Assembly (NCBI RefSeq): GCF_026319305.1
Contig: NZ_JAPDMV010000003.1
Span: 43,675-107,674 of the forward strand
DNA: 64,000 nt
Direction: 5' to 3'
Source: Methylophaga sp. OBS4
GTDB lineage: Bacteria > Pseudomonadota > Gammaproteobacteria > Nitrosococcales > Methylophagaceae
In this document: in pieces, positions 41,587 to 50,983 of the stretch
Numbering within the stretch: the first letter of the stretch is position 1
Layout of the letters: every line of letters starts with the position of its first letter
The notes under the pieces: model-generated
What the model was told of the DNA's origin: nothing
Seen by the model: only the letters and a program-made list of their open reading frames with translations
Databases searched by the model: none
Position numbers and translations under genes: made by a program

Positions 41587-43950
41587 ATGACTGAATATGT
41601 TGTTCCGCTGGATGAATTGAATATGCAAGACGTCGGCAGGGTCGGCGGTAAAAATGCATCCTTGGGAGAAATGCTGCAAAACCTGGCACCGCTGGGTGTT
41701 ACGGTACCCGGCGGTTTTGCCACTACGGCAGATGCTTATCGCGAGTTTCTGCTGCATGATGGTTTGCAACACAAAATTAACCGGCGATTACGCGACCTGG
41801 ATATCGCTGATGTCAGTGCCTTGCAGGCAGCAGGCACCGAGATCAGGCAGTGGATCCTCAATATTCCCTTTCCTCAGCAGATGGAAGCAGCGATTGATGA
41901 AGCTTATGCCGGTCTGGAAAAACAATATGGCACAGAAACCAGTTGGGCTGTTCGTTCCTCTGCTACAGCGGAAGATTTGCCTGATGCGTCATTTGCCGGG
42001 CAACAGGAAACATTTCTGAATATCTCTGGCCTCGACAATATTAAAACCGCCATCCGCGAAGTGTTTGCTTCTTTGTTTAATGATCGGGCCATCGCTTATC
42101 GTGAGCATCAGGGCTTTGTACACAGCGAAGTAGCGCTGTCAGCCGCTGTTCAGAAAATGGTGCGCTCCGATATCGCCAGTGCCGGTGTGGCATTTACGCT
42201 TGATACCGAAAGCGGTTTTCGTGATGTGGTGTTTATTACCGGCAGTTACGGTCTGGGTGAGCTGGTGGTGCAGGGCGCGGTCAATCCGGATGAGTTTTAT
42301 ATTCATAAAAACACGCTGGAAGCAGGGCGTCCGGCGGTGCTGAGACGTACCCTGGGGCATAAAGCTATCCAGATGATTTATTCCGGTGAGGCCGGGCAGC
42401 CGGTCAAAACAGTCAATGTCGGCGCGGAAGAGCGCCTGCACTTCTGCCTGACCGATCAAGAAGTCGAATCATTGGCGCAAATGGCGATAACCATAGAAAA
42501 ACATTATCAGCGTCCTATGGATATCGAATGGGCTAAAGACGGTAACGATGGTCAGATCTATATCGTGCAGGCCCGGCCGGAGACCGTACAGAGCCGCAAC
42601 AAAAATGTCACTGAACATTTTGTATTAAAGGAAAAAAGTACCGTGCTTGCCACCGGCCGATCCATCGGCAGAAAAATCGGCAGTGGCAAAGTACGGATTC
42701 TCAACAGTCTGGAACAAATGGGGAAATTTGAGGCCGGTGATGTGTTACTGACCGATATGACCGACCCGGACTGGGAACCTATTATGAAAAAGGCTGCCGC
42801 GATTATCACCAACCGCGGCGGCAGAACCTGTCATGCGGCGATTATCGCCAGAGAGCTGGGCATACCGGCGGTAGTGGGCTGCGGGGATGCGACCGAAAAA
42901 GTCGCTGACGGTAGCGAAGTGACAGTGTCCTGCGCCCAGGGGGAGGCGGGTTATATCTATGCCGGCTTGCTCGATTATGAGCACCGGGTGGAAACACTGG
43001 AGCGGATGCCGGAGCTGCCGGTCAAAATCATGATGAATGTCGGCAATCCGGATCGGGCCTTCAGTTTTGCCCAATTGCCACATCAAGGTGTCGGGCTGGC
43101 GCGGCTGGAATTCATCATCAATAATATGATTGGCATTCACCCTAAAGCACTGATGGCTGCCGAACAAATGGATGATGAAGTCCAGCAGATCATCTATGAA
43201 AAAACCACGGCTTACGGCGATCCGGTCGAATTCTACATCAGCCGTATTGCTGAAGGTGTGTCCAGCATCGCCGCGGCGTTTTATCCCGAGCCGGTCATTG
43301 TTCGCATGTCGGATTTTAAATCCAATGAATACGCCAATCTGGTCGGCGGCGCTCAGTTTGAACCGCGCGAAGAAAACCCGATGATTGGTTTCCGGGGTGC
43401 TTCCCGTTACAAGTCCCCCGAGTTTGAGGAATGTTTCAAGCTGGAATGTGAAGCGATGAAACGGGTGCGTGATGAAATGGGCCTGACTAACGTCGAAATC
43501 ATGATTCCGTTTGTGCGCTCTTTGGGCGAGGCAGAAGCGGTGGTTAAGATTTTGAAACAAAATGGTCTGGAGCGGGGCAAAAATGGCCTGCGTCTGATCA
43601 TGATGTGTGAGCTGCCTTCCAACGCTGTACTGGCTAAAGACTTCTTGCAGTATTTTGATGGCTTCTCGATTGGCTCGAATGATATGACCCAACTCACGCT
43701 GGGGCTGGACAGAGATTCAGCGCTGGTCGCCAGTGCATTTGACGAGCGGGATCCTGCCGTGCTGGCGATGCTGGATATGGCGATTACAGCTTGTCGCGAG
43801 GCCGGGAAATATGTGGGGATTTGCGGGCAGGGGCCATCGGATCACCCCGATCTGGCCAAATGGCTGCTGGAACGGGGGATCAGCAGTATTTCCCTGAATC
43901 CGGATACCGTGGTCAGTACTTGGCAGGCGCTTGCTGACGAGCAGCAATGA
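41587..43950 (+). CDS. ppsA: phosphoenolpyruvate synthase
   Basis: Makes PEP from pyruvate and ATP with AMP and Pi released, 787 residues. N-terminal ATP-grasp domain ([32 protein letters not shown]), phospho-His domain [20 protein letters not shown] (His about 416, next to the PpsR target Thr), and the C-terminal PEP/pyruvate TIM barrel with the CGQGPSD motif. The nearby malic enzyme and methylcitrate genes produce its substrate. Confidence 0.97.
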   Translation: MTEYVVPLDELNMQDVGRVGGKNASLGEMLQNLAPLGVTVPGGFATTADAYREFLLHDGLQHKINRRLRDLDIADVSALQAAGTEIRQWILNIPFPQQMEAAIDEAYAGLEKQYGTETSWAVRSSATAEDLPDASFAGQQETFLNISGLDNIKTAIREVFASLFNDRAIAYREHQGFVHSEVALSAAVQKMVRSDIASAGVAFTLDTESGFRDVVFITGSYGLGELVVQGAVNPDEFYIHKNTLEAGRPAVLRRTLGHKAIQMIYSGEAGQPVKTVNVGAEERLHFCLTDQEVESLAQMAITIEKHYQRPMDIEWAKDGNDGQIYIVQARPETVQSRNKNVTEHFVLKEKSTVLATGRSIGRKIGSGKVRILNSLEQMGKFEAGDVLLTDMTDPDWEPIMKKAAAIITNRGGRTCHAAIIARELGIPAVVGCGDATEKVADGSEVTVSCAQGEAGYIYAGLLDYEHRVETLERMPELPVKIMMNVGNPDRAFSFAQLPHQGVGLARLEFIINNMIGIHPKALMAAEQMDDEVQQIIYEKTTAYGDPVEFYISRIAEGVSSIAAAFYPEPVIVRMSDFKSNEYANLVGGAQFEPREENPMIGFRGASRYKSPEFEECFKLECEAMKRVRDEMGLTNVEIMIPFVRSLGEAEAVVKILKQNGLERGKNGLRLIMMCELPSNAVLAKDFLQYFDGFSIGSNDMTQLTLGLDRDSALVASAFDERDPAVLAMLDMAITACREAGKYVGICGQGPSDHPDLAKWLLERGISSISLNPDTVVSTWQALADEQQ

Positions 43951-43988
43951 CTGTAAATCAAAATACGCACTTTTAATTATGAACTGAA

Positions 43989-43997
43989 TGGTCCATA
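43989..43997. promoter_or_regulatory. candidate TetR half-operator upstream of the regulator gene
   Basis: TGGTCCATA lies 9 bases before the regulator's start. Its exact reverse complement TATGGACCA occurs at 44605-44613 before the next gene, suggesting a shared binding site. Confidence 0.45.
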
Positions 43998-44005
43998 ATT
44001 TATTT

Positions 44006-44590
44006 ATGAGTACAGGCAGACCCCGACAATTTGATACCGATAAGGCAATGTCCCAAGCAACCCTTCAGTTCTGGCATGGAGGGTATGCGGCGACGTCATT
44101 GCAGGACTTGCTCAATTGCATGCATCTTTCCAAGAGCAGTCTTTACCAGAGCTTTGGTAATAAGGAGCAGTTATTCGTCCGTTGCCTCGAACATTATCAG
44201 CAACAACTGGGTGAAGACCTGACGAAACAGTTGCAACAAACAGGCTCAGGCCTGGGATTTATCCGTGACTTACTTGCTTCGGTGACAGCCGAAGCATCCA
44301 GTGCTCAACGCAAGGGCTGTCTGCTGGTCAATACCGCCAATGAAACCGCCTGTCGCCAACCCGCTATTGCACAAGCCGTCAATCGCGGTTTCGGCACGAT
44401 CCGTTCGGTCATTACGCAAGCACTAATACGGGCCAGGGAGCAGGGTGAACTGGCTGTTGATAGTGATGTTGAACAATTAAGTGATTTTCTTGTTTCCGGC
44501 ATCAGTGGACTCAGGACCATGGTCAAGGCCGGCATGGATAAGGAGAAGCTGGATAAGGTGGCGGCTATGTTACTAGCCACATTGAAATAA
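44006..44590 (+). CDS. TetR family regulator
   Basis: 194 residues. N-terminal HTH (STGRPRQFDTDKAMSQATLQ, YAATSLQDLLNCMHLSKSSL, YQSFGNKEQLF) of the AcrR/YxaF-like subgroup, followed by a TetR_C-type ligand domain with a Cys pair (KGCLLVNTANETACR). It likely represses itself and the two redox genes downstream through the GGACC/GGTCC sites. The frame extends to 43988, but ATG 44006 starts the family sequence. Confidence 0.9.
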   Translation: MSTGRPRQFDTDKAMSQATLQFWHGGYAATSLQDLLNCMHLSKSSLYQSFGNKEQLFVRCLEHYQQQLGEDLTKQLQQTGSGLGFIRDLLASVTAEASSAQRKGCLLVNTANETACRQPAIAQAVNRGFGTIRSVITQALIRAREQGELAVDSDVEQLSDFLVSGISGLRTMVKAGMDKEKLDKVAAMLLATLK

Positions 44591-44607
44591 TTTTTTTGTC
44601 CAAATAT

Positions 44608-44621
44608 GGACCAAGCGGTCC
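44608..44621. promoter_or_regulatory. candidate TetR operator
   Basis: GGACC-AAGC-GGTCC is a perfect inverted repeat 18 bases before the next start codon, and its left half extends to the TATGGACCA shared with the regulator's own promoter. Confidence 0.55.
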
Positions 44622-44639
44622 GTTTTGTCAGGAGGAAAT

Positions 44640-45194
44640 ATGCAATCAGAACACAAAATCACACTGGCGCCGGTGACTGACGATAATCACGAAACACTGG
44701 TCAAAGCGAAAAAAAACCTGGGCTTTATTCCCAACATGTATCGTAATATGGCGACAGTCCCCGGCTTACTGGAGACGTATCTATACGGTTACGACCAGTT
44801 CCGTCAGCAATCGGCGTTCACCCCCGCCGAGCAGGAGGTGGTGTTACTGACCATCAGCCGTGAAAATGGATGCAGTTATTGTGTCAGTGCCCACAGCATG
44901 ATTGCAGACAAGATGTCCAATGTCCCGGTCGAGGTGACCGATGCTATCCGCGACGACCAGGCCATTCCAGATCCGAAACTTGCCGCTCTGCATGCCTTTA
45001 CCCGGGTCATGCACGACAATCGCGGCTTACCTGAAGAGGAGGATGTGAGAGCATTTCTTCAAGCTGGCTACAGCGAGCGTCATATTCTCGATATTGTCAC
45101 CGCCATCGGAGTTAAGACCCTGAGCAACTACACCAATCATCTTTTCCATACCGAAGTTGATGAGATGTTCGAATCAAGGAAATGGGAAGATTGA
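44640..45194 (+). CDS. carboxymuconolactone decarboxylase/AhpD-like protein
   Basis: 184 residues, peroxidase-related fold. The CxxCxxxH redox motif is Cys78-Ser-Tyr-Cys81-Val-Ser-Ala-His85 (NGCSYCVSAH), after FTPAEQEVVLLTISREN. Such proteins reduce peroxides or handle radicals rather than decarboxylate. Start ATG 44640 has AGGAGG. The next gene's ATG overlaps its stop (TGATG). Confidence 0.9.
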   Translation: MQSEHKITLAPVTDDNHETLVKAKKNLGFIPNMYRNMATVPGLLETYLYGYDQFRQQSAFTPAEQEVVLLTISRENGCSYCVSAHSMIADKMSNVPVEVTDAIRDDQAIPDPKLAALHAFTRVMHDNRGLPEEEDVRAFLQAGYSERHILDIVTAIGVKTLSNYTNHLFHTEVDEMFESRKWED

Positions 45195-46009
45195 TGTTGG
45201 AAAAAGAGAGTAAGAAAAAGCAGCCATCATACCTGTTTGATCACTTCGATTTCGGTGTGATGATGTCGGATCTGCGGTTCAGTCGAAAAGCAAGACGTAC
45301 TGACAGGATAGATACCGGCAAGGAAGTCCGTTTGGCCGGCGGTGGCACGACAACGCTTCGACAACTCGCCTCAAACCTGCCATTGATGCTGGTCACAGGA
45401 TCATTGAGCTGTCCGATGACGGTCAGCGCCTTGCCTTTCTTGCGCGAGTTGTATGCAGCGTCCGGACAGCAGTTTGCCTTTGCCTTGGTCTATGTGCGGG
45501 AAGCCCACCCTGGAGAATCCTATCCACAAGCTAAGCAACAGGATGAAAAACGGGCAAATGCCGAAAGGTTCAGGGATTTCTATCAACTTGATATGCCTGT
45601 CATCGTCGATGATATTGACGGCAGCCTGCATCGGACACTGGATACCAAACCCAACTCCTTGCATATCATCAGTGCCGATGGTGACATTCTGTTCCAGTCA
45701 TTGTGGTCGGGAGATTTTGACGCTGTCAGGCAGGCTTTGATAGATATAGCCGCCGGTCGGCCACCGCAGCGAACTGTCAGCCAGAAAATGCTGATGCCTT
45801 TTCTGCGAGGGGCAGGCTATATGCATCAAACGCTGAATCTGGCTGGCAAACGCGCCTACCGTGAATTACTTCTTGGCGCACCGCCGATCTGGCTCTTGTC
45901 ACGTATCGCGGGAGCATTATCCATGGTCTCTCAGTCAAAACGAGGCCTGGTTGCGATGGCGATAATGATCTTCATTGCTTTGTTGATCGTTCTGCCAATC
46001 GTGTTATAA
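45194..46009 (+). CDS. deiodinase-like/thioredoxin-fold protein with membrane anchor
   Basis: 271 residues. The segment GSLSCPMTVSALPFLREL then FALVYVREAHPGESYP matches iodothyronine deiodinase (GSCTUPP...IVYIEEAH), with Cys73 where animal enzymes have selenocysteine. C-terminal helix LVAMAIMIFIALLIVLPIVL probably anchors it in the membrane. Bacterial homologues have unknown substrates; peroxide or quinone reduction is likely given the AhpD-like partner upstream. Translation is coupled to that gene. Confidence 0.75.
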   Translation: MLEKESKKKQPSYLFDHFDFGVMMSDLRFSRKARRTDRIDTGKEVRLAGGGTTTLRQLASNLPLMLVTGSLSCPMTVSALPFLRELYAASGQQFAFALVYVREAHPGESYPQAKQQDEKRANAERFRDFYQLDMPVIVDDIDGSLHRTLDTKPNSLHIISADGDILFQSLWSGDFDAVRQALIDIAAGRPPQRTVSQKMLMPFLRGAGYMHQTLNLAGKRAYRELLLGAPPIWLLSRIAGALSMVSQSKRGLVAMAIMIFIALLIVLPIVL

Positions 46010-46182
46010 CCAGCATCCCGGCCGATCGCTGCGTGTCCTGCTCCTATGGTTCGGTGCCCGGTCCTCCGGTTCATGGCAAGGAAAACCCCGCCGGAGATGG
46101 CGGCGGCATGTGACATTGGTGCGCCTTGTGCTGTAAAACTGAACCAGACTGCATACTGAAACAAAAGGAAGCCGGCTAAGCG

Positions 46183-47277
46183 ATGGATGAAAAAGAAACT
46201 CACCCCTTGATTCTCGCCGGAGCAGGTCATGCTCACTTGGTGGCAATGCGGCAATGGCTTCTGGCCGGTTTTAAACCGCCTGCCGGTACAATTCTGCTCA
46301 ATCCCACTGATAATGCCTGGTATTCAGGCATGATGCCGGGATTGCTGGCAGGGCGTTATCAACCCGAAGACTGCGCAATTCCACTGCAGCCGTTATGTGA
46401 AAAGCTGGGCATTGAATTGATCTACGGTACCGTTGCTCACCTGGATGCCGATAAAAAAACCATTATCTCCGGGCAGGGGCAGCAATATGGTTATCAGGTT
46501 TTATCGATAAATACCGGCGCATCGCCGCCCGGACCGGATATCAGAATGGCGGAGATCCCGGTCACACCGGTAAAGCCGTTCACGACTTTTATTCAGCAGT
46601 GGCAGCAATGGCTGAAGCTGGACGAACCGGCCCATCTGGTGATCCTCGGCGGCGGTGCTGCAGCCTTTGAGGTCAGTCTGGCACTGCGGAAAAAATTACC
46701 GCAGTTTGATCTCAGTCTGATTTGTGAGAAATTCTTGCCCGATCACCCACCTGGACTGGCGTCCCTTGCAGGTTCAATTTTAAAGAAAAGGGCCGTGCGG
46801 TTGATCGACAATCAGCTCATCGATCAAATTAAAGGCGATCAACTGTTAAATGGGGATCTGGCTGTAACTCGTTGTGACGGGCTGGTTTTAGCCACCGGGT
46901 CGGCGCCCTTGTCCTGGTATCCGGCTTCATCACTCGACTGTGATGATCGCGGATTTATCAAAGTCGGCAACACACTGCAGAACACCGCCTTTGCGGAAGT
47001 TTTTGCTGCAGGCGACGCCATAAGCCTCAGTGGCGCCAGGCATTCCGGGGTTTATTCGGTCAGACAAGGGACGATATTAGCTCGGAACATTCCTGCCTTA
47101 TTCGAAGGCAAGCCGTTGATTGAATACACACCACAAAAAAATGTACTGGCCTTGCTTGATACTGCTGACGGTAAAGCGCTCTTCAGTTATGCAAATTCGG
47201 CCGCTTATTCTCTTTTGTTTGGCCTCTGGAAAACATATCTGGACCGAAGGTTTGTCAAAAAATTACGAATAGCTTGA
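46183..47277 (+). CDS. flavoprotein of the SelD N-terminal domain type
   Basis: Pyridine nucleotide-disulfide oxidoreductase of the TIGR03169 kind, 364 residues, which is often fused to or adjacent to SelD. LILAGAGHAHLVAMRQWL is the FAD site, NPTDNAWYSGMMPGLLAGRY the diagnostic segment, VILGGGAAAFEVSLAL the NAD site, and VFAAGDAISL closes the FAD site. There is no CxxC. Here it is freestanding, with no selD in the window, and lies next to arsM. Confidence 0.85.
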   Translation: MDEKETHPLILAGAGHAHLVAMRQWLLAGFKPPAGTILLNPTDNAWYSGMMPGLLAGRYQPEDCAIPLQPLCEKLGIELIYGTVAHLDADKKTIISGQGQQYGYQVLSINTGASPPGPDIRMAEIPVTPVKPFTTFIQQWQQWLKLDEPAHLVILGGGAAAFEVSLALRKKLPQFDLSLICEKFLPDHPPGLASLAGSILKKRAVRLIDNQLIDQIKGDQLLNGDLAVTRCDGLVLATGSAPLSWYPASSLDCDDRGFIKVGNTLQNTAFAEVFAAGDAISLSGARHSGVYSVRQGTILARNIPALFEGKPLIEYTPQKNVLALLDTADGKALFSYANSAAYSLLFGLWKTYLDRRFVKKLRIA

Positions 47278-47367
47278 AGCTGCCTTTTTAAAAAAATAGG
47301 GCGATCTTTGTAACAACACAGTTCTTCAGAAGACTCATTATTCATAATGTAAGAGAGGACAAAAAAT

Positions 47368-48402
47368 ATGCATGAGGTAGTTAAAGACTACTACGGCCGA
47401 CAGTTGCAGAACTCGGCGGATTTGAAAACCACGGCGTGTTGTGATGTCACAACCATTCCGGAATGGCTGAAACCGCTGCTGGCCAACATTCATGATGAGG
47501 TATTGGTGCGCTATTACGGTTGCGGTCTGGTGTGCCCGGCCGAGCTGAAAGGCTGCCGGGTTCTTGATCTGGGCTGTGGCAGTGGTCGCGATGTGTACGC
47601 GTTGGCGCAGATGGTCGGACCGGAGGGTGAGGTGGTCGGTGTTGATATGACCGATGAACAGCTGGCTGTTGCCGAGCGGCATCGCCACTATCATGGGGAA
47701 AAATTCGGTTTTGATAATGTACGTTTTCTGCATGGCTACATCGAAAGGCTCGACGAACTGGGGCTGGAAGCTGAATCATTTGATGTCATCGTCTCCAACT
47801 GCGTTATCAACCTGTCTCCGGACAAACCTGCCGTGATGCGGGGTATCTACAATCTGCTCAAACCGGGCGGTGAATTCTATTTTTCCGATGTTTATGCCGA
47901 CCGGCGCATACCCGAGTCCGTTAAAAACGATCCGGTGCTCTATGGCGAATGTCTGGGCGGCGCTCTGTACTGGAAGGATTTCGAACGGCTGTCTCACCAG
48001 TCCGGCTTTACAGATCCACGGTTGATCGAAGACAGGCCGCTTGAAATCACCGATCCGCTGCTGGCGGCTCATATCGGTGCGATTCGCTTTTATTCTGCCA
48101 CCTACCGGCTGTTCAAGATCGCCGATCTGGAAACAGCCTGTGAAGATTACGGCCAGGCTGTCATTTATCAGGGTACGGTTGAGCATCACCCGGCTCGTTT
48201 TGTGCTGGACAAGCATCACGATATTGAAACCGGCAAGGTATTCCCGGTCTGTGGTAATACCTGGAAAATGCTGGCGGAAACCCGTTTTGCCGCGCATTTT
48301 CAATTTATCGGCAATTTTTCCCGCCATTACGGGATTTTTCAAGGTTGCGGCACCGACTTGCCTTTCGCTGACGGTGATGATCAGAGCAATGCTTGTTGTT
48401 AG
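47368..48402 (+). CDS. arsM: arsenite S-adenosylmethionine methyltransferase ArsM
   Basis: Methylates As(III) stepwise using SAM and glutathione, 344 residues, cytoplasmic. The SAM-binding motif is LDLGCGSGRD (67-76). The arsenic-binding cysteines are at 24-25 (TACC), 145 (SNCVINLS) and 195 (YGECLGG), matching the essential Cys of known ArsM. The C-terminal domain (after about 240) ends in NACC. AGAGAGGA precedes the start. It provides methylarsenicals for the downstream ArsS. Confidence 0.94.
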   Translation: MHEVVKDYYGRQLQNSADLKTTACCDVTTIPEWLKPLLANIHDEVLVRYYGCGLVCPAELKGCRVLDLGCGSGRDVYALAQMVGPEGEVVGVDMTDEQLAVAERHRHYHGEKFGFDNVRFLHGYIERLDELGLEAESFDVIVSNCVINLSPDKPAVMRGIYNLLKPGGEFYFSDVYADRRIPESVKNDPVLYGECLGGALYWKDFERLSHQSGFTDPRLIEDRPLEITDPLLAAHIGAIRFYSATYRLFKIADLETACEDYGQAVIYQGTVEHHPARFVLDKHHDIETGKVFPVCGNTWKMLAETRFAAHFQFIGNFSRHYGIFQGCGTDLPFADGDDQSNACC

Positions 48403-48435
48403 GTGTTTAGTCCCCCCCAGTGATGGAGAGAAATA

Positions 48436-48498
48436 ATGAACTATGAAGTTATGCTGTTTTGGCTGGAAGCCAGATTGCAGACAGGTTCTAAGGGGTAA
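48436..48498 (+). CDS. possible 20-residue peptide between arsM and pstS
   Basis: ATG after GGAGAG, reading MNYEVMLFWLEARLQTGSKG, ending 5 bases before the pstS start. It is well placed for translation coupling, but its function and reality are unknown. Confidence 0.3.
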   Translation: MNYEVMLFWLEARLQTGSKG

Positions 48499-48503
48499 TA
48501 ACG

Positions 48504-49316
48504 ATGAAGCCATTTTTCCATGCTGGTATTGCTATCGTACTGGTGGGCCTGATGCACACGGCTTATGCCGATGATGATAGGCTCACGCTGACCGGTTCCA
48601 GCACCATTGCGCCGCTGGCAATGGAAATTGCCAAACGTTATGAATCACAACATCCGGGCAGCCGGATTGATGTGCAGATGGGGGGATCGACGCGTGGCAT
48701 TATCGATGCCCGTTCCGGCCTGGCTGACATCGGCATGGTCTCACGCGGCCTGAAAGAAAATGAATCAGACCTGACGGCGTTTACCATCGCACAGGATGGT
48801 ATCAGCATCATTATCCACAGTAGTAACCCGGTCGAATCGCTCAGTAATGAACAGATCATAGCTATTTATACCGGTAAGCTGAGCAACTGGTCGCAAGTGG
48901 GGGGCGAAGATCGTGAAATCACCGTGGTCAACAAGGCGGAAGGCCGTTCGACGCTGGAGCTGTTCCTCAAATTTTTCAGCTTGAAAAACAGCCGGATCAA
49001 AGCGGATGTAGTGATTGGCGATAATCAGCAAGGCATCAAGACTGTAGCCGGTAGTCCCGGCGCTATTGGTTATGTATCGATTGGCACGGCTGAGTTCGAA
49101 CAGACAGCGTGCACCCCGATTAAACTGCTTCCCATGGAGGGGGTGACAGCCTCGACGGAGACAGTTAGCCAAGGCCGGTTCCCTTTGTCACGCCCATTGA
49201 ATTTAGTGGTTAAACATCAGAACAAAGCCCTGGCACAACAATTTATTAAATTTGCGCAAAGTGCCGCTGTTCATGATCTGGTAGAGGCGCAGTTTTATGT
49301 TCCAACTACGCAGTGA
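48504..49316 (+). CDS. pstS: phosphate-type ABC transporter periplasmic binding protein
   Basis: PstS-like, 270 residues. Signal peptide MKPFFHAGIAIVLVGLMHTA-YA-DD, then LTGSSTIAPLAMEIAKRY, QMGGSTRGIIDARSGLADIGMVSRGL and NKAEGRSTLELF. The oxyanion ligands (Ser, Arg, Asp, Gly-Ser-Thr) match the phosphate binders. As part of an arsenic cluster it may bind phosphate with higher discrimination, or arsenate; the sequence cannot tell. First of pstSCAB. Confidence 0.88.
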   Translation: MKPFFHAGIAIVLVGLMHTAYADDDRLTLTGSSTIAPLAMEIAKRYESQHPGSRIDVQMGGSTRGIIDARSGLADIGMVSRGLKENESDLTAFTIAQDGISIIIHSSNPVESLSNEQIIAIYTGKLSNWSQVGGEDREITVVNKAEGRSTLELFLKFFSLKNSRIKADVVIGDNQQGIKTVAGSPGAIGYVSIGTAEFEQTACTPIKLLPMEGVTASTETVSQGRFPLSRPLNLVVKHQNKALAQQFIKFAQSAAVHDLVEAQFYVPTTQ

Positions 49317-50151
49317 TCAGCTGGCCTCCATTATCCTGAGATTTGCCGCCTTGCTCTGTGCGGCGGTCCTGCTGGCCATTATCGCTGTATTGTTGAAAGA
49401 GTCTGCGCCGGTATTGAGCGAAGGCGGCTGGCAGAAATTCTTTATCGACACCGGCTGGTACCCGCTGGAAGGCCTGTTTGGCATGCTGCCGATGCTGCTG
49501 GCCTCGCTGGCCGTGATGGGCCTGGCGATAGTGTTGGCGGCGCCACTGGGTATTGCCTGTGCGATCTTTGTCGCTTTTGTGGCGCCGGACTTTCTGCGCA
49601 AGCCCTATCGTTTCCTGATTGCGCTGCTGGCAGGCATGCCCTCCGTGGTGCTGGGTTTGTGGGGGTTGATGGCACTGGTGCCTGTTATTGCCAGCTGGCA
49701 GCCGCCTGGCACCAGCCTGCTGGTGGCGGGCTTTGTCTTGAGCCTGATGATACTTCCCACGGTGAGCCTGACCACATTGGCGGCGTTTGAATCACTGCCC
49801 AACAGTTTGCAGCAAGGTGCCGCCGCCATGGGCATTCGCCAGTCCAGTCAGATTCTGAAAATACTGATGCCTGCAGCTTCGGCTTCAATTGCCGGTGGTA
49901 TTTTGCTGGCGGTGGCACGAGCTTTGGGGGAAACCATGGTCGTATTGATGGTGGCGGGAAATGTGGTGCAATATCCGACAGGTCTGTTTCAGCCGGTCCG
50001 AACGCTGACCGCCAATATTGCGCTGGAGATGGCCTATGCGACGGATTTGCACCGCGCTGCTTTGTTCTTTTCAGGCTTGCTGTTAACTGCGCTGGTGTTG
50101 ATTATTGCTTACGGCGCGGCACGTTTGCAGCGGGGCGCCCACCATGTCTGA
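49297..50151 (+). CDS. pstC: phosphate ABC transporter permease PstC
   Basis: 284 residues, six hydrophobic helices. The EAA loop is AAAMGIRQSSQILKILMPAA; the ending GETMVVLMVAGN is typical of PstC. It overlaps pstS by 20 bases and pstA by 8. Confidence 0.9.
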   Translation: MFQLRSDQLASIILRFAALLCAAVLLAIIAVLLKESAPVLSEGGWQKFFIDTGWYPLEGLFGMLPMLLASLAVMGLAIVLAAPLGIACAIFVAFVAPDFLRKPYRFLIALLAGMPSVVLGLWGLMALVPVIASWQPPGTSLLVAGFVLSLMILPTVSLTTLAAFESLPNSLQQGAAAMGIRQSSQILKILMPAASASIAGGILLAVARALGETMVVLMVAGNVVQYPTGLFQPVRTLTANIALEMAYATDLHRAALFFSGLLLTALVLIIAYGAARLQRGAHHV

Positions 50152-50983
50152 GCGGCTATTTCATGGCTTTATCTGGCTCTCGGCATTGCTGGTGCTGGTA
50201 TTGCTGCTTTGGATTATTGGCGGCTTGCTGGACAAGGGCTTGTCTCATCTGTCGCTGTCCTTCCTGCTCGAAGCACCGGCCGATTCAGGGCGTTCCGGCG
50301 GTATCGCGCCAGTGCTGGTGGCGACTTTGCTGATCCTGGGCGTGACGTTTGTTGCCGCTTTGCCTTTGGGACTGGCTACTGCTGTCTGGCTGGCCGAATT
50401 TACCCGACGTAACAGCCGCTTTGCCGGTTATGTCAGGCTTTTCCTGGATGTGCTGGCAGGTGTGCCTTCCATTGTATTTGGTCTGTTCGGCTATGCTTTT
50501 TTCAGTCTATACCTGGGCATGGGATTCTCCATTATGTCCGGTGGTTTGACCCTTGCCTGCATGATCCTGCCGGTGTTTATCCGCACCTGCGAAATGGGAG
50601 TCCGTTCGGTCAACGATAGCTGGCGGCAAGGTGCGTCTGCGCTGGGCATGCAAAAAATCAAGGCGGTGTGGCATGTGCTGTTACCAGCTGCTGCGCCTGC
50701 CATCGTCGCCGGCTTGATTTTGAGCATGGGGCGGGCAACGGCAGAAACGGCTGCACTTATTTTCACCAGTGGTTATGTTGACCGGATGCCGGGATCGTTA
50801 CTGGATTCCGGGCGCGCCCTTTCCGTGCATATCTATGATCTGTCAATGAATGTTACCGGTGGCGATGCTGCCGCGCAGGCTTCAGCTCTGATGTTGTTAT
50901 TGATAATCATTTTTTTCAATGTCTCTGCTTATGCTTTGACCGACCGTTGGATGGCAAGGAGATTTCCCGATGCTAACAGTTGA
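50144..50983 (+). CDS. pstA: phosphate ABC transporter permease PstA
   Basis: 279 residues, six helices. GASALGMQKIKAVWHVLLPAA is the EAA loop; the GRATAETAALIFTSGY segment is PstA-like. The start is ATG 50144 rather than the in-frame 50105, which lies inside pstC. It overlaps pstB by 14 bases. Confidence 0.9.
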   Translation: MSERLFHGFIWLSALLVLVLLLWIIGGLLDKGLSHLSLSFLLEAPADSGRSGGIAPVLVATLLILGVTFVAALPLGLATAVWLAEFTRRNSRFAGYVRLFLDVLAGVPSIVFGLFGYAFFSLYLGMGFSIMSGGLTLACMILPVFIRTCEMGVRSVNDSWRQGASALGMQKIKAVWHVLLPAAAPAIVAGLILSMGRATAETAALIFTSGYVDRMPGSLLDSGRALSVHIYDLSMNVTGGDAAAQASALMLLLIIIFFNVSAYALTDRWMARRFPDANS

